A stretch of 64,000 nt of DNA, taken from positions 2,356,001 to 2,420,000 of the forward strand of contig JACGCM010001272.1 in the NCBI GenBank assembly GCA_014058105.1. Reading direction: 5' to 3'. The stretch is from Kingdonia uniflora. Taxonomy: Eukaryota > Streptophyta > Magnoliopsida > Ranunculales > Circaeasteraceae. Each line of letters begins with the position of its first letter. Positions within the stretch are counted from its first letter, which is position 1. Under the pieces are notes generated by a model, which made no database searches, was not told where the DNA came from, and saw only the letters and a list, made by a program, of their open reading frames with translations. The position numbers and the translations under genes were made by a program. Positions 60,620 through 64,000 of the stretch are shown piece by piece.

Positions 60620-61213
60620 TCAAGTACCTGGTCCGCCCCTCTTGGCCAGACGTTCCATGATCTCAGCTTGCCTTTGCAGATAGTATTGCAATTGATGTCC
60701 AGAAAGAGTACTCTAGTCTTTCTCTATGATTTTGTGATCTTCCTTTGCTTGCTCCAAATCCATTTTAGCTTGCCAGTGTTGCATTGCTTTTGTTCTTCTT
60801 CTTTCCTTTTCTTCTTTCACTTGTATCTTCTCCAACCGTAGTTCATCCAACATTATTTGGATACTGTGCTAAGCAGATTTACTATGGAATAGATAGTTCT
60901 AAAAGTAATTTGGAGGTTGAAAACCTTGAGGGTGAGTGAGCGGATAAGGTTGATAGTATGGGCTAAACGCCTGAGGTTGTGGTTGAGAGAGTATAAATGA
61001 ACTTTAATATTGTCCATAACTGGGATCCCCTTGCGATATGGTAAACGGAGGTGGGGCCTGTGATTGGAATTGAGGTTGAAATTGCAATGGGTTTTGGTAG
61101 AGGTATGGAGTGAATTGTGATGATGAGTGTTGAGCGAATGGTGTTGAATGTGGGTTATGGGAGGATGGGGTCGACGGTGTAAAGTTATTACTACGGGTGC
61201 CGGAGTTTGCCAT
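60620..61213 (-). pseudogene. Harbinger Myb-like ORF1 without its Myb domain
   Basis: PIF/Harbinger elements encode a second protein with a Myb/trihelix domain that brings the transposase to DNA. Here one frame of 198 codons runs from MANSGTRSNNFTPSTPSS (Ser/Pro/Gln-rich N-terminus) to TGA at 60622-60620 with four in-frame stops and no frameshift. After PHPQGFQPPNY-like sequence it jumps directly to the charged C-terminal helix region (MLDELRLEKIQVKEEKERRR, HQLQYYLQRQAEIMERLAK), resembling the NAM-associated C-terminal domain of such proteins. The DNA-binding Myb part that should lie between is missing, so an internal deletion is likely. Orientation opposite to the transposase is normal for the family. 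Confidence 0.7.
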
Positions 61214-61319
61214 TTGGGGATAGCGTAGAGGTTCCCCTCAGCTCCGCAATTGGGTTTGGGGAAGAAGAAGTTGTCAGGGAGTGTTGATCAAAATAATTGA
61301 GTTTGGAGGTGTTTAGATT

Positions 61320-61362
61320 ACCGCGCGGTAAAAAGAACACCGCGCGGTGATCTAAACACCGC
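61320..61362. repeat. Right subterminal CG-rich motif pair of the Harbinger
   Basis: ACCGCGCGGTAAAAAGAACA, then CCGCGCGGTGATCTAAACAC; about 155-195 bp from the right end, mirroring the distance on the left. Confidence 0.85.
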
Positions 61363-61999
61363 TAAACTCATTTTTTTTTAGTGCGAGTTCCTCCCACTCG
61401 GTTGAGTTCCTGTAGCGCCAGGTCATCCAACTCACACCCAAACAGTCGCTGCTGGAAGACGTTTGAGTGTGGGTTTGCAAACCCAACTCAACGCACACCC
61501 TGTGCTGCGTTTGCTCTAATGGCCACCTTGCTAACTACTTCTCTTTTAAAGTATTTGTTATGTAAAAACAAATTCATATCAAAGGAGAAGAGATGAGTTG
61601 TTTCAAGAGAGAGAGCTTGGGAGTGGTGCACTTCAACAATTTCTTTTGTTTATCTAAAGTATTGGTTCGGTTCGGTTTTTACAGTTTCAAATACAGGAAA
61701 CTGAAAACCAAACCGACTACTATCGATTTGTATATTTAACAATTAGACCTATCCGTACCACTTGATAAAACTGACCCGATTTAGGTCGGGTCGGTTTTTT
61801 CGGGTCGATCGGTTTGTACTCACCTTTTACTAGAGAGTTTTTTTTTTTGTATAAAAATGTAAGTTAAGTTTGCAAAAGTGAACTACACAGGCGCCATATT
61901 ATATTTTGCAAATCGAACCAAACGAGTGGAAGTGTAGCACAAAAAATAAAAATAAATGCTACAAGGTTACTACAGTAATAACTTAAAAAAACACAGTTT

Positions 62000-62023
62000 A
62001 AAAAAAAAAAAAAAAAAAAAAAA
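62000..62023. repeat. Poly-A tract (24 A)
   Basis: A run of 24 A about 105 bp before the WRC gene start codon. Confidence 0.95.
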
Positions 62024-62128
62024 CTAAATATGGTAAAAAGTATATGTATTATTATCGAGTAGTGATGCGAGATCTGTACGACCTCTCTCGACATTTCTCT
62101 TTCTCTCTCTCACTTCATCTCCTTCAAT

Positions 62129-63484
62129 ATGAGGATCCGCAAACACGCAAACCTCTTACTTCAATCTCTCTTATCACCACCATTAGAACCACCTCCACCA
62201 ATCTCTCCAACAACACCACCTCCAGTGGAAACACAGCAGTTGTGTGAGCTCAACAGGTCTCCATGGGATGTAATCTCATTTCTTCCCCAATCTGAGCTTT
62301 CTTACGCAGATGGGTTGCGTCAGGTCAGTTTTTAATCCACCCCACTCTGTTTTTTCTCAGATCCAACAATACCCATCTATCTGTTTTCCTTGATTTATCA
62401 CTTTTTTTCATTTCTTGGGTTCTAGGGTTTTTGTTTGTTCTTCATGCCACACTTTAAAATTCAAGAATCCCATCAAACAGTAGTTTTAATTCTTCAAATT
62501 TGCTTCTAGAGTTCTCTATTTCATTTTTATTTTCATCTTCAAAAGGTGTATGAGTTGTATTGTTTCTCAAGTGTGTTGTGTTGTGCTATGTTGATGATGA
62601 TGCAGGTGAAGTTAGAGGAGGTGAAGTTGAAGGAGGAGGTTAATAATGGCGGAGCTCAATCTTCAAACACTGTGGAGAGGTTAGTATTTTTGATTTTGAA
62701 GTTTTAAGTGATTTGTAGAGTTTCGTAAATATTAGGGTTTTGTTATTTGAGAATATAAGGAGAGATGGGGATGGTGTGAATTAACAACAGGGTGAAACCC
62801 AAAGTGGAAATAAAAGAAGAATTCGATGAGATGCCGTTGATCGACCTCGCTTTTGGTACAGAGAGGGTGAAGAAAGGGAAGAAGAAAATCGGGTTTGCGA
62901 GAGGGAAAGCTTCGTCCTCGTCGGAGTATGTTCTAAATGAGAAGGAGAAGAAAGGTACAGTATTGAATTGTTGCAATAAGACCGATGGGAAGGGTTGGCG
63001 ATGCCGGAAAGAGGCTAAAGAAGGGAATACGCTTTGTCATCATCATTTAGAGCAGCTGAAAACGTATCATTACCAATATACTCGAGTGAGCAAGAAATCT
63101 GAGAAATCAAAGGCAAAAGACACAAAACAACCCGTTGATGCACCACCACCAACTCCATTAGCCCGGCGAGTTAAAAAGAAGGCTACAAGGACATCGGACT
63201 TCTATTATTACTCTGGGTTCGGGCCACTATGGGGGAAAAGTAGGTCAGAAGGCAAACAACCATCAATCAAGATAGAGCCAAGCCAAGATAGCGAAGATGT
63301 CCCTCTTGTTGATCCTCCTCCTCCGGAAACAACTCAGGCTTCTCAAGTTGACCCTGATATTATTGACCATGGTATACATGAGTACGAGGACGACGATGAT
63401 GACGATGAATATTATGATGTAGGTGTTGGTGAGAAGCGAATTCGAAAACCAATCAAAGAGAGGTCTCTCAAATCTCTTCTTTGA
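62129..63484 (+). CDS. WRC-domain nuclear protein, three exons (320 aa)
   Basis: Exons: 62129-62323, 62606-62679, 62791-63484. Splice sites CAG/GTCAGT, TGCAG/GTG, GAGAG/GTTAGT and CAACAG/GGTG join in frame to 963 bp. The start MRIRKHANLL followed by a Pro-rich stretch and LNRSPWDVI is a pattern I recognise from a plant WRC protein family. The WRC zinc motif is at residues 151-175: C151-x9-C161-x10-C172-x2-H175 (CNKTDGKGWRC, CHHH), the same DNA-binding or nuclear-targeting motif found in growth-regulating factors. There is no QLQ domain, so it is not a classical GRF. Lys-rich basic patches follow, then a run of Asp/Glu (YEDDDDDDEYYD) and a basic end (KRIRKPIKERSLKSLL). A CT-rich leader precedes the ATG. 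All exons are open; likely a working gene. Confidence 0.88.
62324..62605 (+). other. Intron 1 of WRC gene
   Basis: GTCAGT donor, TGATGATGCAG acceptor, 282 bp, phase 0, T-rich. Confidence 0.85.
62680..62790 (+). other. Intron 2 of WRC gene
   Basis: GTTAGT donor, TTAACAACAG acceptor, 111 bp, phase 2 (splits an Arg codon AG/G). Confidence 0.85.
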
Positions 63485-64000
63485 GCTTCTTGGTTCTGAG
63501 TAATTAGGTTAATACAAGTATGTCATTAGGAGCCTTAATGTTGTAATCTGTTTCCAATGTTGTTATAATTGTTGTATTTCGCGCATGTACCATGGCACTT
63601 GACATTGTTACTAGTTTGAAGGTTGTTTAGGTTAATCTGTAATTTTGGTTGTATTTAACACAGATATGGTAGGTTATCCCAGCCAATGTGAGTAACATTT
63701 GGGCCCATGAGGCTATAACTGTGCTGCTCATGAGGGAAAGTTTGTTAGACAAATTTTCACTAGGACATGTTGCCATACTAGAACTAAATATATGCGTCTC
63801 TATGGATTACAACAATGATGATGATATTTTTATGTTACGTTGTTTTTTAATTTGGGGTCATTTCGCGTAAGCAGTCCCCGTCAAACTGCTTATACAAATT
63901 AGACATGAATCCTTCTTATGGATGCCCGCAGAGCATTGTGGTGCTGACTGAAATTTTTTATGCTCAACTGGAAGTTTGTTAAATTTGAAATGAATCCTCG
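63485..64000. other. WRC gene 3' UTR and downstream DNA
   Basis: T/G-rich 3' UTR-like sequence (TTGTAATCTG and TTGTTATAATTGTTGTA near 63540-63575) without a further gene. The 60-codon ORF at 63688-63870 has no recognisable domain. Confidence 0.5.

Larger units (their letters stand above)
55942..61516. mobile_element. PIF/Harbinger DNA transposon carrying a PMD gene
   Basis: A 5,575-bp element. The left end is GAGCATCTCTAGCAGC and the right end, inverted, GAGCAAACGCAGC; flanked by TAA on both sides. Contents: plant mobile domain pseudogene (56585-58447, plus), transposase pseudogene (59015-60353, plus) and Myb-like partner pseudogene (61213-60620, minus). CG-rich ACCGCGCGG motifs stand about 180 bp inside each end and once in the middle (58841-58894), tying all three genes to one element. 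Each gene has stops, so this copy is not autonomous. Confidence 0.85.
55548..61832. mobile_element. Small TIR element split by the Harbinger insertion (outer borders)
   Basis: Left end AGTAAAAAGCAGGGGTGAGTAC; right end, read inverted, AGTAAAAGGTGAGTAC. Both subterminal zones (55570-55720 and 61665-61815) are rich in GGTCGGTTCGG and CCGAACC motifs in opposite orientation. Without the Harbinger the element is only about 0.7 kb and has no coding capacity. The CAGGGGTGAG end and CGGGTC composition suggest a hAT-type non-autonomous element, but no direct target duplication could be read. Confidence 0.6.

Noticed and set aside
62743..62976. Minus-strand ORF over WRC exon 3
   Set aside because: Antisense shadow of a well supported spliced gene.

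Overview
This window is nuclear DNA from a flowering plant, most likely a eudicot. The signs are GT-AG introns, AT-rich intergenic DNA, Tat-type Ty3/gypsy retrotransposons with a second RNase H, plant L1 LINEs carrying DUF4283, a PIF/Harbinger transposon, a GRAS gene and a WRC-domain gene. Only two genes look like working host genes: an SCL8-like GRAS regulator (48544-50370, minus) and a three-exon WRC-domain protein (62129-63484, plus). Almost everything else is transposable elements and their decay. || Layout. 1-4240 is the decayed 3' part of an LTR retrotransposon. 5418-44000 is one old L1-type LINE on the minus strand (5' end on the right) that has been opened by at least three insertions. 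(i) Tat/Retand-type Ty3/gypsy element A (6634-35199, minus) separates the LINE RNase H from its reverse transcriptase. (ii) A 0.7-kb hAT-like element (36256-36956) sits in the middle of the RT; conceptually removing it restores the RT reading frame. (iii) A 2.95-kb LTR-like block (39677-42629) sits in ORF1. Element A is itself split by element B (18433-32996, plus), a 14.6-kb member of the same family with a perfect 5-bp target duplication (GATAA), two 625/626-bp LTRs, a PBS and a PPT. || Elements A and B have the same plan: LTR, gag, protease, RT, RNase H, archaeal-type RNase H, integrase, a block of roughly 155-167-bp tandem repeats, a long multi-exon gene on the antisense strand that encodes a mostly coiled-coil protein, polypurine tract, LTR. 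Several exon boundaries of the antisense gene are the same in both copies, so it is a real inherited part of the family. || 44162-45585 is a young 5'-truncated LINE copy with a perfect 15-bp target duplication and an unbroken zf-RVT/RNase H reading frame. After the GRAS gene come a 1.06-kb long-TIR element (53144-54200) and a 0.7-kb TIR element (55548-61832 outer bounds). The latter was opened by a 5.6-kb PIF/Harbinger element (55942-61516, TSD TAA). That Harbinger carries a decayed transposase, a decayed Myb-like partner ORF without its Myb domain, and, unexpectedly, an intron-containing plant mobile domain (PMD) pseudogene. It has CG-rich palindromic motifs at symmetrical subterminal positions and once in the centre. 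The WRC gene follows directly.
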